Positions 41,985-53,464 of a stretch of 64,000 nt of DNA are shown piece by piece. The position numbers and the translations under genes were made by a program. Every line of letters begins with the position of its first letter. The stretch's first letter is position 1. Origin of the DNA: Kingdonia uniflora (Eukaryota > Streptophyta > Magnoliopsida > Ranunculales > Circaeasteraceae); the NCBI GenBank assembly GCA_014058105.1, contig JACGCM010002435.1:1178001-1242000 (forward strand). The letters are read 5' to 3'. The notes beneath the pieces were generated by a model, which was not told the DNA's origin, did not search any database, and saw only the letters and a program-made list of their open reading frames with translations.

Positions 41985-43480
41985 ATGTCTCCTCCAGGTC
42001 AAAGTACACTGATCGACCAGGTGGAAGAGAACATAGCTTTGGCAGACCTGAGGGCCACTCTAAACTCAGAAACAGAAAGGCACACAGCCCTAGAACAACA
42101 ACTGGCGAGTGTACAATACGCGTTAAAAGTCTTACAAGGTCAGCATGTAGCCGCCCAGAAGAACAAAGTCATACAACCTGAAGGCTCGCAGATTTTTGTT
42201 CATGACAGAATCAGGCCTCTTCTGAAGGATGTTCACACAGGAGGTGCACTTCGATCAAACCGTCAGCAACAGGAGATGGATCCCGCCCCAATCTAGGAGA
42301 TCCATCAAGAAGTAGATGGCGTCCTTGGAGGAGCCAGACAGACTGAAAACCCACCTCGAAGAGTTTGGATCTCTGCAAAAGAACGTTTAAGTAAAAGGAG
42401 TGGTGACCACAACCTTGGAGAAGGGCGCACCACACGTCCAACCATCACAGCTCGATAGTACGTCACTCAGGAACATGTCGGGAAGCGAATAAAAAAATTG
42501 CTTGAAGCCCACATGCCAACTAAAGGGATCCACAACAGATTACAGAAAAGCCAGTTTGCCCAAAAGTTCTTGAATAGGGAAGTCCCCACTGGTTTTCACA
42601 CTCCGAAGATCCGAAAGTACAAAGGGACTGACCCAGTGAAACATGTTCAAGAGTTCCAGGACGTCTAGGCCTACATTTCACGTCTAACCACATTCTATGC
42701 CAACTCTTTCCTACCAGCTTGTCAGGTGAGCCCCTACGATGGTTCTACACACTGCCTGAAGGATCCTTCACAAGTTTTGAACAGTTGCGCGAACTCTTCG
42801 CCAAGAATTACTCGCACAACAAGGATAAATAAAAGAACTTATATTCTCTTTTCGGCCTCAAACAGATGCCCGGAGAAAAACTCAAGACGTTTACCAAAAA
42901 GTTATTGGATTTAGCCCAAAAAGTAGATTGACTCGACCAAAAGATTACTATTTCTACTTTCACCAATGCCTTACTCGTCGATGGCCGAACGAAGGAGTAC
43001 CTCATCCTCAACTAACCAACAATGCCGGAAGACATGATCAAAAAGGTCAATGGATACATCGACCTAGAACGGATACTGCCCGATAGGCAAAAACCTTATA
43101 AGTCAACACTGACAGCTCAAGATTAGTTAAACCATTCCGATTTTTATCGGACATCAGATCAAGGAGAAGACTGAAAATGCACAAAATTCAATGACGAACA
43201 ACCTTGGAAGGGGAGTAACTTGCCTAGACCTTAACTTCCAAAGATGAATGCGACTATAGGCAGCATATATCCTATATTACAGAAAGATAAATTCTTCCAA
43301 AATGTGCAGTACCTTCAACCGATTGAGAACAAACCATACTGCATCCACCATAAGGTTCGATATCATGAGACAGAGCAATGGTTTACCTTATAACGGTTGT
43401 TGGAGTACATCTTCACAGATGGACGAATGCACGAGTATATAGTGGACGTGGAGAGTTATAAGAATGGGAGTTACAAAAAC
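41985..43480 (+). pseudogene. Gag of Tat element copy 1, truncated
   Basis: The start ATG at 41985 (MSPPGQSTLIDQVEENI) opens a coiled-coil N-terminus (RATLNSETERHTALEQQLA). The Gag core follows in several frames: FLNREVPTGFHTPKIRKYKGTD near 42570-42630, then a NKRTYILFS block near 42830. A zinc-knuckle-like HHKVRYHETEQW...YIFTDGRMHEYIVDV block lies near 43350-43450. It aligns with the Gag at 47058-48130. There are stops at 42295 and 42667 and others. It ends at about 43480, where sequence switches to an opposite-strand element. Confidence 0.72.
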
Positions 43481-45883
43481 CCCATTAAAGACAAATTCAT
43501 AGTTAGGGGTCCAAATGATTTCCTTGGGCTACTTCTTGGACATTAGAGTTGGATTCCCACGAAGGAGGTAAAGCAATTTGTATCGATCAGATGACTTCAA
43601 GATGAATCTGTGAAGAACTGTAATCTTGTCAACAAGCTTTTGTATTTCTTTTTTGGTTCGCAGAGATGGCATTGCCATGAGTGCTTTCATTTGTATTGGG
43701 TCAATTTCTATGCACCTCTTACTAACCAGATGTCCCAAAAACTTCCCTGATGTAATACAAAATTATCATTTTTCTAGGTTTAGCCTCATTTGGTAAGTAC
43801 GAAGGAATCCAAAGATGGTCTGTAGATTGCTGCAATGATCCTCCCATTTTAAGCTTTTGCAGATCATATCGTCGATGTATACCACCATGATTTTGCCTAA
43901 ATGATTTTTAAACATTTGAGTGACAAGTTGCTGATAAGTGGCTCATGTATTTTTTAATCCAAAAGTCATAACTGTGTAATAGTAGAGACCTCATTCTGTA
44001 ACAAATATTGTTTTCTCTTGGTCTTCTTCGATAAGAAGAACCTGATTGTAACCGGAAGCTACATCCATCATTGAAAGAAGTTTGTGGCCTGCTATAGAGT
44101 CAGAGATGAGGAATAAGATGGTGGGGAAAGTTATCTTTTGGTACAAATTTGTTTGGCTCCGTAAAATCTATACACACCCTAATTTTCCCATTTTTCTTTG
44201 GGACAGCCATGATATTTGAGACCCATTTAGGATATTTGGCTTCTTTATTGAAGCCGACGTGAAAGAGTTTTTCTATTTCTTCATTAACTGCTTCACGAAG
44301 GCGGGGGGGCAAAATTGCGACGCTTCTGCACAACTGCTTTACTCTCTGGAAGGAGGTTAAGTTTGTGGCATGTAATCAATGGATCGATGTCAAGCATCTC
44401 TTGAAAAGACAATGCAAAGATGACGACATTTTTTTTAAAGTTAAACCGGGGTTTCTCTTTCTTCGGATGGCAGCTTTGAGCCAATAAAGGTATTTTTTCC
44501 TAGTCCATCGAGTTCTATGGATTCAACCGTCTTAGTGTCGTATTGCTCTAACGTTGGAGGTGGCTCCTATTGTAATTGTTATAACTTCAGAAGTTTTACA
44601 GCATGAGAGTTTGTGGCGGCATTTTTGTACATTCGTACTACAGCTTGACTCCCCTTGATTTCATAAACTCCGTGATCTGTTGGAAATCACAAGGCCAAAT
44701 AATATGTCGATGGTACTGCCTTAATAGAATGGAGCCAACTTTATCCTAAGATCTCTAAATATTTTAACTCAGCATTAATGACAATGAATTTAACGATGGT
44801 AGTTTTAGGTTCCGCTTGAACAGGCAGTGTGATTTCTCCCATGGAAGATTCTTTGGAACCGTTTTACCCTGAGATGGTTGTTGTCGAAGCTTTGACCGAA
44901 TCCTTGAGGCCTAGAACATCAATTGCTCTTTTGAACAATATGTCTATTGCACTTCCCGTATCAATAAGAAGTGCTTATAAGTAGTCCTGCCCTACTTTAA
45001 GTATTTTGACCAGTGGGTCGTCATGAGGGTATTTACCATGGCTGGTGTAACATTCCTCGAAGGAAAATGTGATATGGGCGCTTAGCATTGCTGAAACTGG
45101 GTAGAAGTTTTGCAGATTTTTTTGATGGCGTCATCTTGTTAGAGGATGTGATTCTGTCATCTTTATTTATCTTCTTTCCCTTCTCAATTTTAATCATTTA
45201 AAGATGGTGAGATTGACCTTGTCCTTGCTCTTGATCGACCACTTTTCTTTTTGTCTCTTCTTCGAGAAACTTCTGGACATCGATTACGTACTCATGGACT
45301 CTTCCTGCGAGTTAAATACGGTGAAAGATTCATATCAGAGAGTAACAGTTCTCAGTCTCATGGCTATACACATTGTGATACTGGCATAAGGATTTGTTTA
45401 GTACGTCAGGAATTGCTTGTGCTTCTCAAAACAAGTCATCACCCTTTATTGTTTGTAGAATGGTGGAGAGTATAGTTATCATAAAAGGTAGGACTGGGAT
45501 GGGTCTATCTATTTTCCCGTCTCTCTTCCTGATGTTGTCGGTGGTCCTTCCACGTTATTTAAGAGTAATATTACTCGCTAACTTTGGAAGTGGCGATGAG
45601 AACGCATCGTTGGCATGAATGAGTACGGAGCTTTTCATTTTATCTTTCTTAGACCGATCCAGTTTGATGTAATTATTGACAACATTGATCATTTTTGTCA
45701 CTGTCTTGGGTTTATCTAGGGTAAGTTCTTATCTAATTTTAGAATCGATGTAGAGTGCAGAGGTAAATGCTGGAACGACAATTTTGGGATCTGAATTCCA
45801 AATTTTCCATGTTTCTTGAAAGAAAAGTTTGTAAAATCTAGTTAAGATTACTTTCGTACCTTGCCTGAAAAGAATAACGAATC
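43480..45883 (-). pseudogene. Tat-type gag end, protease and RT, minus strand
   Basis: On the minus strand, the Gag tail (VVPAFTSALYIDSKI) is near 45770. The protease LLIDTGSAIDILF, with its catalytic Asp, is near 44960. RT begins with VGFNKEAKYPKWVSNIMAVPKKNGKIRVCIDF (two blocks, near 44250-44160) and continues to the active site VVYIDDMICKS near 43880. It then reaches GHLVSKRCIEIDPIQ...LRTKKEIQKL near 43738-43640. It stops in the RT connection region at about 43480. The last 150 bp correspond to 7890-8045 of the other minus-strand Tat remnant but are clearly diverged, so these are separate copies. The right side is cut by the LTR at 45884. Confidence 0.78.
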
Positions 45884-46404
45884 TGTAGGGACTTATCCCT
45901 CGACCTCACTCATAATCGAGCTCACAAAGTTTGATTTACATCCATCTCAGGCTCACACAATTTTAGTACTTAACACTCCAGTCAAGCATTATTTAGTCAA
46001 AGATACATGTCTCCTACAAACTCGTCAGTTATCCAGTCTACCGCCATTAACCACATTATTTGGAAGGCGTACTTCAGTACGACGAAGAGCTGTGGGAGAA
46101 GCCCATATAAAGGAAAAATTCCATAAGAGACAGGGATTAGAAAAATTACTCAAACTTCTTATTTACGAGATCAAAAACATTTCTATATTCTAGAGATCAC
46201 TTGTAATAAAGATATCCACTCCAAGCAATAAAAAACTATTACAAAAATCCTCCATACGAGGTCGTGGTTTTTAACCTATTTAGAGGTTTTCCACGCTAAA
46301 AACACATGTCTTCAATTCTTGTTTTATATTAGCGTATTGTTACATGATCATTGGTGTGATAGCTAATTCCTAATCGTATCGAGCTACAAAATTTGGCCAT
46401 TACA
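45884..46404 (+). repeat. 5' LTR of Tat element copy 2
   Basis: It starts TGTAGGGAC and ends GCCATTACA. It shares the CCCATATAAAGG TATA region (46107) and the GTCGTGGTTTTTAACC...GGTTTTCCACG block with the other Tat LTRs. No matching 3' LTR was found, so the left boundary is by alignment to 41349-41912. Confidence 0.78.
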
Positions 46405-46406
46405 TT

Positions 46407-46424
46407 TGGCGCCGCCTATGGGAA
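46407..46424 (+). other. Primer-binding site of Tat element copy 2
   Basis: TGGCGCCGCCTATGGGAA, 2 bp after the LTR. It differs from the 41915 copy at two positions. Confidence 0.8.
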
Positions 46425-46425
46425 A

Positions 46426-48140
46426 GATTGCATTTCCACGATACCCTAAGGCAGTCTTTCATTATAATTTTCAACTATGGTTTCTTCCAGATGACAGGCT
46501 GCAGGAACTTAGCTCAAAATTTTTGTGGATCTGGGACAACTCACCGAGTTACGGGCGAATCTCCACCCATAGGCAGAGAAACGCGCCGAGCTCAAACTTC
46601 AATTGACAAAAGATTGCGAGCTCTGAGAGAAAGTGCTCGTTAAAGAACGATAAGCTCGTTTGACAGCACTAAAATGGAACGAAGATCTGATAACGATGAT
46701 GGAGACTACACTCGAGGATCTAGAAAATACTCAGAAGGCTCCTCCATCCAGGGGTCACAATTAACTTCCAGAGACCACCCGCATTTTGGCAAGGGAAAGG
46801 TTGGGACCTCGGGGAGTCACTAGTAAAGCAATCTCCAATAATCTACCACATGGATCGCAACCCTCCTCCATTTGGGGGGAGAAGTCCAATCAAAAAGTCA
46901 GTCAGGGTTACCATATTCTCGTTCATCTGGAGGAAGACCAGCGACCTCTCCCTCAGATTCTAGCACGAGATTGTTTGAGTGAAGGTACGGGAACTCATCA
47001 TCCCCTGCCAGCACGTCTAACAATTCACCAACACGTCATTACATCACAAAAGAACATATGGATCAACGAATTAAGGAGATGATCGAGGCACAAGTTCTGG
47101 GGACAACCGGCGATACCACGACGTTACAAGGAAGTTCGATCGCCAAAGAACTATTCGATATGGAAATACTGAAAGGTTTCCATACTCCCCAAATTCATAA
47201 GTACAAAGGTACAGACTCGATGGAGCATATCCAGCAATACCGCGATTCATTGGGGTTGTACTCCAATGTTAACCACATTCTCTGCCTTCTGTTTGCCACA
47301 AGTTTACAGGAAGAGCCACTCTGATGGATCCACTCTTTTCCTGAGGAATTTATCTACACATTTGATCAGCTGCAGAAGCAGTTCGCCAAAATATATGCCC
47401 ACAACTAAGACAAAGAGGAGAACTTGTATTCTCTTATCGGTCTTAAACAGTCACATGGATAAAAGTTTAAAGACTTTTCAAAGAAATTCCAAGAGCTCGC
47501 AAGAAAGGTGGATAACCTCGACCAAAAGATAGTTGTGATCGCTTTCACCAATGCTCTCTGGCTCGATTGCAAAGCAAAGGAATACCTATTCCTTAACAAA
47601 CCTACGACGTTAGAGGAGATGATCACCAAGGTCAACAGTTATGTCAGCTTAGAGAGGATGATGTCTGAGTGACAAAAGTCGACTAAGTCTGTCATCTCCG
47701 CCAAATTCCCACCTGCAGAGCGAACCAGTAAGCCTAAGGAGGAATAGGGAGATCATTAACGCTCCAAGGAAAATACTGAGTACCCTCGAAGAAGCGGTCC
47801 GTAAAACAAACCCGTCCTCCCAAAGTTGAACGTCCGAGTCTCCATACTATTTCCACTGCTATTAAAAGACCCTCTCTACCGTGCCTCTCGACCACTGGAG
47901 CCCATCGAGAGTCGACCATTTTACCTATACCATAAAGTAAATCATCATTCTACTGACAATTGCTATGCTATACAGCGGATGCTCGAGCACATTTTTAAGG
48001 AAGGACGGATGCTCGAATACATTGTTGACCTGAAGTCATACAAAGATGGCAACCATAAGAAAGAACTCGAAGTTGTTCAGGTCAACGACGGAGCTGAGGA
48101 AAAACATCTCCACTACATGCACCTCAGCACATGATCAAAA
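46426..48140 (+). pseudogene. Gag of Tat element copy 2
   Basis: The N-terminus is degraded (46426-46760). A better-kept core starts MDQRIKEMIEAQVLG at 47058 and runs through FDMEILKGFHTPQIHKYKGTDSM. It then continues in shifted frames (FDQLQKQFAKIYAHN, KVDNLDQKIVVIAFTNAL, MITKVNSYVSLERM) to about 47680. The nucleocapsid-like YHKVNHHSTDNCYAIQRML region is at 47926-48000. Stops occur at 47322, 47406, 47459 and 47671. Confidence 0.75.
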
Positions 48141-48299
48141 TTAACCAGATCAACAATTCCAACCGATCATAGCGCCGAAGGCTCTCCGAATGCTGTGATC
48201 TTACACCTCAAGATAAAGAAGACAAACTTCTTCCCGAGTCGAGCAATCGCCGACTTGAAATCTCTTTCAGGGATTGCAATGCTAGCCATGTCAAATTTC

Positions 48300-48760
48300 T
48301 ACATCACGATGCGTTAGTCATAATGCTCAAGATGAAACAATTTGTCATGCACACAATGATGATCGATACTGGAAGCGGTATTGAAATATTTTCTCAGAGT
48401 ACGATCGACCAGAAGGGTTTGGCTGACCAAGTCGTCCAGAGCGACACCGACATCAATGGGTTCAGCAGCTCCAGAGAGGAACGAGTGGGCAAGATTATCT
48501 TACATATTACCGTAGGACCAGCCACTATTGATGTCATTTTCTACGTCATCAATGCCAAGTCTCGCAATCTTGGGATTATGGGCCATTGTTGGATACACAA
48601 TATGGAAGAAATCGCCTCCACCTATCATCAAGCACTCCGGTTCAAGCATGAAAGCGGTATTTACTAGATCAGAGGTAGTCAGAAACTTTCCCGAGCTTGT
48701 AAAAATATTGTCTCTGCCATCCTAGATACTTCAGACAGATTGGCCGCATAGCAATTAGAA
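48300..48760 (+). pseudogene. Aspartic protease of Tat element copy 2
   Basis: The open frame 48323-48667 contains the catalytic IDTGSGIEIF (near 48360) and the C-terminal block NLGIMGHCWIHNMEEIASTYHQ, the usual Ty3/gypsy protease end. The catalytic Asp is present and 114 codons are uninterrupted. A frame change near 48660 separates it from RT. Confidence 0.8.
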
Positions 48761-48829
48761 AAAATTGATCACCTCGGCGATTAATCACCTACAGAGGAGC
48801 CCACGAAATATATCAACATTGATGGCCTT

Positions 48830-49760
48830 GTAGAGGCACATTCATCAGAACTAAGTTGGTTCAGCACGAGAAAGACGCTCTCATCCAGTTCCTGCAACTC
48901 AATCAAAATGTTTTTGCATGGTCTTTTGATGAAATGCCTGAAGTCGATCCAGCTATGGCTTGCCCCATGTTATCCATCAATGTCAACTCCCCAGCGGTCA
49001 AACAGAAATAGTGACGACTTTCACCTCGTCTTTGAGATAAAGTTAACACCGAGATCGAGAAATTGATCAAAGTGGGATTCATTCGAGAAGCCAAGTATCT
49101 GGACTGGATATCCAACATTGTCGTTATCCCAAAGAAGAACGGAAAATTCTGCATTTGTGTAGATTTTACAGATCTGAACAAACATACTCCAAAGGACAGT
49201 TTTCTTCTTCCCAACATTCATCAAATCCTCGATTCCACTGCAGGCCATGATCTCCTATCTATGACGGACGCTGCCTCAGCATATAATCAAATCCCACTTC
49301 TAGAAGAAGATTAAGATAAGACAACATTCATCACTGAAAGTGGCCTTTACTGTTACAAAGTCATGCTCTTCGGGCTCAAGAACGTATGGGCCACATCAAC
49401 GATTGATGACTGCTATGTTTAAAGCACACCTGGGAAAAATTATTAAAGTTTACATCGATGATCTCTTGTGCAAAAGCGTACAGTCAGCTAATCACATCTC
49501 AGATCTCAACACAATATTCAATATCCTTCGATCTTACGGAATGTGTCTCAACCCTGATAAGTGTAAATTCGGGGTACATTCTGGCCACTTTCTATGCCAC
49601 CTCATCACCAAAAAAGGGATTAAGGCCGATCCAGATCAAATTCGAGCTCTCCTCAACATGCCTTCTCCAAAGACAACAAAAGACGTTCAAAAACTCACCG
49701 GCAAGATTGCCGTTATCAACCGTTTCGTCTCTAAATCTTTAGACCGCTGCTGATGGCTAT
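48830..49760 (+). pseudogene. Reverse transcriptase of Tat element copy 2
   Basis: Blocks appear in order. FAWSFDEMPEVDPA is near 48913. VGFIREAKYLDWISNIVVIPKKNGKFCICVDF is at 49069-49165 in two adjoining blocks. HTPKDSFLLPNIHQILD and MTDAASAYNQI run to 49300. After a stop at 49312 and a frameshift, LMTAMFKAHLGKIIKVYIDDLL (active site YIDD, about 49454) is followed by LNPDKCKFGVHSGHFL and TKKGIKADPDQI. Both Asp of the active-site pair are intact, but three frame breaks prevent a continuous product. Confidence 0.85.
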
Positions 49761-50368
49761 TCCTGTTACTCCACGGATGTACCAAAGAAGGAAAGGTTCA
49801 GCCAACCGCAGAAGTCACATGGACATCAGAATGCGAAACAGGTTTTCAGAATCTCAAAATCTATTTGGGGAGGTCTCCCATAATGAGCACCCCAGTAGGT
49901 AATGAAAAACTTATAATCTACCTAGCAGTCACAGATACTTATCTCAGTTCGATTCCTATTCTCCTGGAAGGGAAAATAGAGAAACCGATCTTCTTTATCA
50001 ATAAAACACTCACACTAGCAGAAACAAGGTACTCTAAAATTGAGAAACTTCTTCTCACCTTTGTTTACACTTCAGAGAAACTCAAGCACTACTTCCAAAC
50101 ACATTTCGTCAAAGTGATGATGAACTGCCCACTTAGAGAAGTTTTGTCTAAAAAAGAAAAATCACGAAGAGTGCAACAATGGTCAGCCAGTTTGGGTGAA
50201 CATGATATCAAGTTCGAAGAACATCATTTTGAAAAAGGTCAGGCTTTTACCTATTTTCTCGCAGATTTTCTAGTAGAGGATTCCGAGTGGGAGGAGCATG
50301 ACCTGAACCTTACCAAAAACATGCCAGAGAATTCAGCCCCCAAGCCATTCGACGAACGAGCTGACTAG
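49760..50368 (+). pseudogene. RNase H (retroviral type) of Tat element copy 2
   Basis: The frame 49865-50368 (167 aa) holds MSTPVGNEKLIIYLAVTD, EKPIFFINKTL, ETRYSKIEKLLLTFVY and KLKHYFQTHFVKVMMNCPL, then FLADFLVED. This is the RT-proximal RNase H and connection of Tat elements. It is open throughout, with a linker containing EEHDLNL before the next domain. Confidence 0.85.
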
Positions 50369-50369
50369 A

Positions 50370-50780
50370 TCACTAAGTCAGGGTGGAGGCTTCTCACAGA
50401 TGGATCAGCAGGACCCTCAGGGTCAGGAATCGGGATCATTTTGATTAACCCTTCAAATGAAAAAATTAAAAAATTAATCCGCTTCGATTTTAAGGCCTCT
50501 AACAATGTTACCAATTATGAAGTACTCATTCACGGACTCGACCACACTCTTGTGCTCGTCTTCCCCAAACTCTCAGTTTACACCGATTCATTACTCATCG
50601 TTCATCATTATTCCTAGCAGTACAAGAAGAATGGGAAGATGATCGAATACACAGCCCTCATTACAGATAAGATGAGTAAGTTCGTGAAAACAACTCTCGA
50701 GTATCTTCCTCGAGGGGAGAACAGACACGCAGATTCCATGGCATATCTAGCTGGGGTCTTAGGTACAGAAGCTTGATATC
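50370..50780 (+). pseudogene. Second, archaeal-type RNase H of Tat element copy 2
   Basis: It begins WRLLTDGSAGPSGSGIGIIL (catalytic Asp in TDGS). It continues NVTNYEVLIHGLDHTLVL with the catalytic Glu, then LSVYTDSLLIVHHY with the third Asp, and ends EYLPRGENRHADSMAYLA with the final Asp. A stop interrupts at 50616. Having this domain in addition to the RT-linked RNase H is diagnostic of the Tat lineage of plant gypsy elements. Confidence 0.82.
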
Positions 50781-50819
50781 TCTAGATCAAAATCATTTCA
50801 ACCACCAGAATTGATCGCA

Positions 50820-52105
50820 TATCTGTATAGACGATCAACACTGGGGGCTATAAAGGGGGAAATAACAATTGGCGAAAGCCTTTCTTAGATTATCTCGTTG
50901 TCGACAACAAGGGCAACAGGCCACTTCCAACAGATCCAAACGAACGTAGACAGCTGATCAAAATTTTAAAGCGTTACATTACTCAAAACGGTATGCTTTA
51001 CCGCCTATCCCTTACAGGGCCTTACATCAAGTGCCTCTCAAAGTTGAAAGCAGATAAACTACTCCGCAAAATACACAAAGGAACTTGTGGCTCCCACGCC
51101 GCAGGTAGATCATTAGCGAACAGAGCAATAACTCGAGGAGTATTCTGACCCGGCATGCGCAAGCAATCAAAAGAGTATTCCCATAGATGCGACACCGGCC
51201 AGAGATATGGAAATATGATACCCGCCCCTGCGCTCGAGCTCCATGCAAGCAAGGTCTTCTGGCCATTCAAATGATGGGTACTAGACCTCGTCAGTGAATT
51301 CCCTAACTAATCAGGTAATCGCCGCCACCGATTACTTTACAAAATGGGTATAAGCAATTCCACTATGCCAGACCAGAGAAGAAGAGGTCATCTCTTTTAT
51401 CTGGAACCACATAATCACTCGATTCGGGTGCCCCCACCTAATTCGTATCGATAACGGGCCCCAATTTGTGGGAGATAAAGTCGTAACCTTCCTAAATCGC
51501 CATAATATCATCCATTGACCATCCAATCCATATTATCCTCAAGGCAATGGCCAATCCGAAATCACCAATTAGACCATCGTGGATGGACTCAAGAAAAGTC
51601 TTTACTTACAGAAAAAAGGAAATTGGGTTCGCGAACTACATCACGTCCTGTGGGCGTATCGAACCACTCCCTGACAGTCCACTGGGTGTACCCCATTCCT
51701 CCTTGCTTATGGTACTGATGTAGTCATTCCTTCTGAATATCATCATCCAGTTCGTGATCACGAGCTAACTGGCGAGGAAAATAAGTTCAAATTGGCTTGC
51801 AACCTCAATATGATAGATGAGACCAGGGAACGCGTATTCTCTAACCTAGGTCGATATCATCATATGTTTGCTAGGACGTGCAATAACCGAGTCAGAAGCT
51901 GTACTTTCTAAATTAGAGATCTCATCCTCCGAGAAATTCCTCAATATCGCAAAGAGCCTCACGCTGGAAAATTTACCAACAATTGGGAGGATCCATTCAT
52001 TATCACAGATCTCTTAGGCTGGGGATCATACTATCTCATGACAGAAGAGGGAATTCCCATTTCAAATCCTTGGATCACTAGACGTGTGAAACGGTACTAT
52101 CGTTA
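50820..52105 (+). pseudogene. Integrase of Tat element copy 2
   Basis: The zinc-binding part has RKIHKGTCGSHAAGRSLANRA...RCDTGQRYG (second Cys changed to Gly) near 51070-51215. The core has WVLDLVSEFP near 51275, then IRIDNGPQFVGDK near 51440. The Glu region (YYPQGNGQSE) is near 51530. A C-terminal run follows: LWAYRTTP, FLLAYGTDVVIPSE, FSNLGRYHHMFA and KEPHAGKFTNNWEDPFIITDLL. It ends in ITRRVKRYYR with a stop at 52103. About six internal stops are present, fewer than in neighbouring copies. Confidence 0.85.
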
Positions 52106-52276
52106 GGCATCTTACTACTCCATTCCCATGTTTTGCTATTTGTTTTGCAATTCTAAAAGTGAGATTCTTATCTCCATCCAATGTAAATTCAAAAACTTAT
52201 CAATAAAAGTTTTTTTTTTCACAATGTCGTTCTTTTTATGAAATAGTCATCCACATTCTGCAGATTCAAGCATAGA
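52106..52276. other. Start of the element's long untranslated region
   Basis: Non-coding DNA between the pol stop and the tandem array. AATAAA is at 52202, followed by a T-run. Confidence 0.5.
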
Positions 52277-53260
52277 TAATACTAGCTTACAATCAATATT
52301 TTCTAAGTTCGGTCAAGGATATCACTTGATTGGATTCTGTCACTACATCTCTGCGAAAGTGGCAAGTATAAAATCTTGTTTCACATCAAAGACTCAGCCA
52401 AACAAGAGATAAGACAAAGGTAATACTAGTCTTCATCTTTTACAACTTGTTTGGCTCACTTGAGTAGGTTGGATCGAGAATAACACTTGGTTCAGCTTAA
52501 TCTTTACATTTCTGCGAAGGTGGCAAGTGGAAAAACTTGTTCCACATCAAAGACTTAGCTAAACAAGAAATAAGACAAATGTAATACTAGTCTTCATCTT
52601 TTACAACTTGTTTGGTTCACTTCAGTAGGCTGGATCGAGGATAACACTTGGTTCAGCTGAATCTTTACATCTCTGCGAAGGTGGCAAGTATAAAAACTTA
52701 TTCCACATCAAAGACTTAGCCAAACAAGAGATAAAACAAAGGTAATACTAGTCTTTATCTTTTACAACTTGTTTGGTTCACTTCAGTAGGCTGGATCGAG
52801 GATAACACTTGGTTCAGCTAAATTTTTTCATCTCTGCGAAGGTGGCAAGTGTAAAATCTTGTTCTACATCAAAGACTCAGCTAAACAAGAGATAAGACAA
52901 AGGTAATACTAGTCTTCATCTTTTACAACTTGTTTGGTTTACTTCAGTAGGCTAGATCGAGGATAATACTTGGTTTACCTGAATCTATGAATCTCCGTGA
53001 AGGTAAAAAGTGTAAAAACTTATTCCACATCAACGACTCAGTCAGGTATAAGATAAGGCAAAGGTCATAATAGCTTTCATCTCTTTCAATATGCCTGTGA
53101 CATTTCTATAGTTCAAATCAAGTCTCAACTTGGTTTAACTCAACCCGCTTCTGCGATTAAAATGAATGTGAAAACTTTTTTTTATATTAAGGACCCCGCT
53201 AGACACAAGATAAGGCAATGGTCATACTAGCTTTCATCAATAGCAACGTGTTTGCGATAA
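52277..53260 (+). repeat. 161-bp tandem array in the Tat 3' untranslated region
   Basis: The anchor TAATACTAG or a variant starts at 52277, 52421, 52582, 52743, 52904, 53065 and 53222. Steps are 144, 161, 161, 161, 161 and 157 bp. Each unit contains CATCTTTTACAACTTGTTTGG, CTTCAGTAGGCTGGATCGAGG, CTCTGCGAAGGTGGCAAG and CACATCAAAGACT. Inner units are most alike. No coding frame is maintained. Confidence 0.93.
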
Positions 53261-53464
53261 TTCTATTTATTTTCAGGTCAAAATCATATTACAAAAGATT
53301 ATTTTCTGTTGATGGAGTGTCAGCAATGCTTTCCCCCACATCATCAAGAGGTCTATCTTTAAGCTCTACCTTGATCTATTGATTCAGTACTTCGAGGGCC
53401 CAGTTGGGTCTCCGTGGCACCCAGAAAATTCCCTCGATCTACCTTAGCTCTACAGGTGCATCCC

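Noticed and set aside
5655..45883. Single Tat element split by a large insertion between 8.05 and 43.5 kb
   Set aside because: The two minus-strand parts overlap by about 150 bp of diverged sequence, so they are separate copies rather than halves of one.
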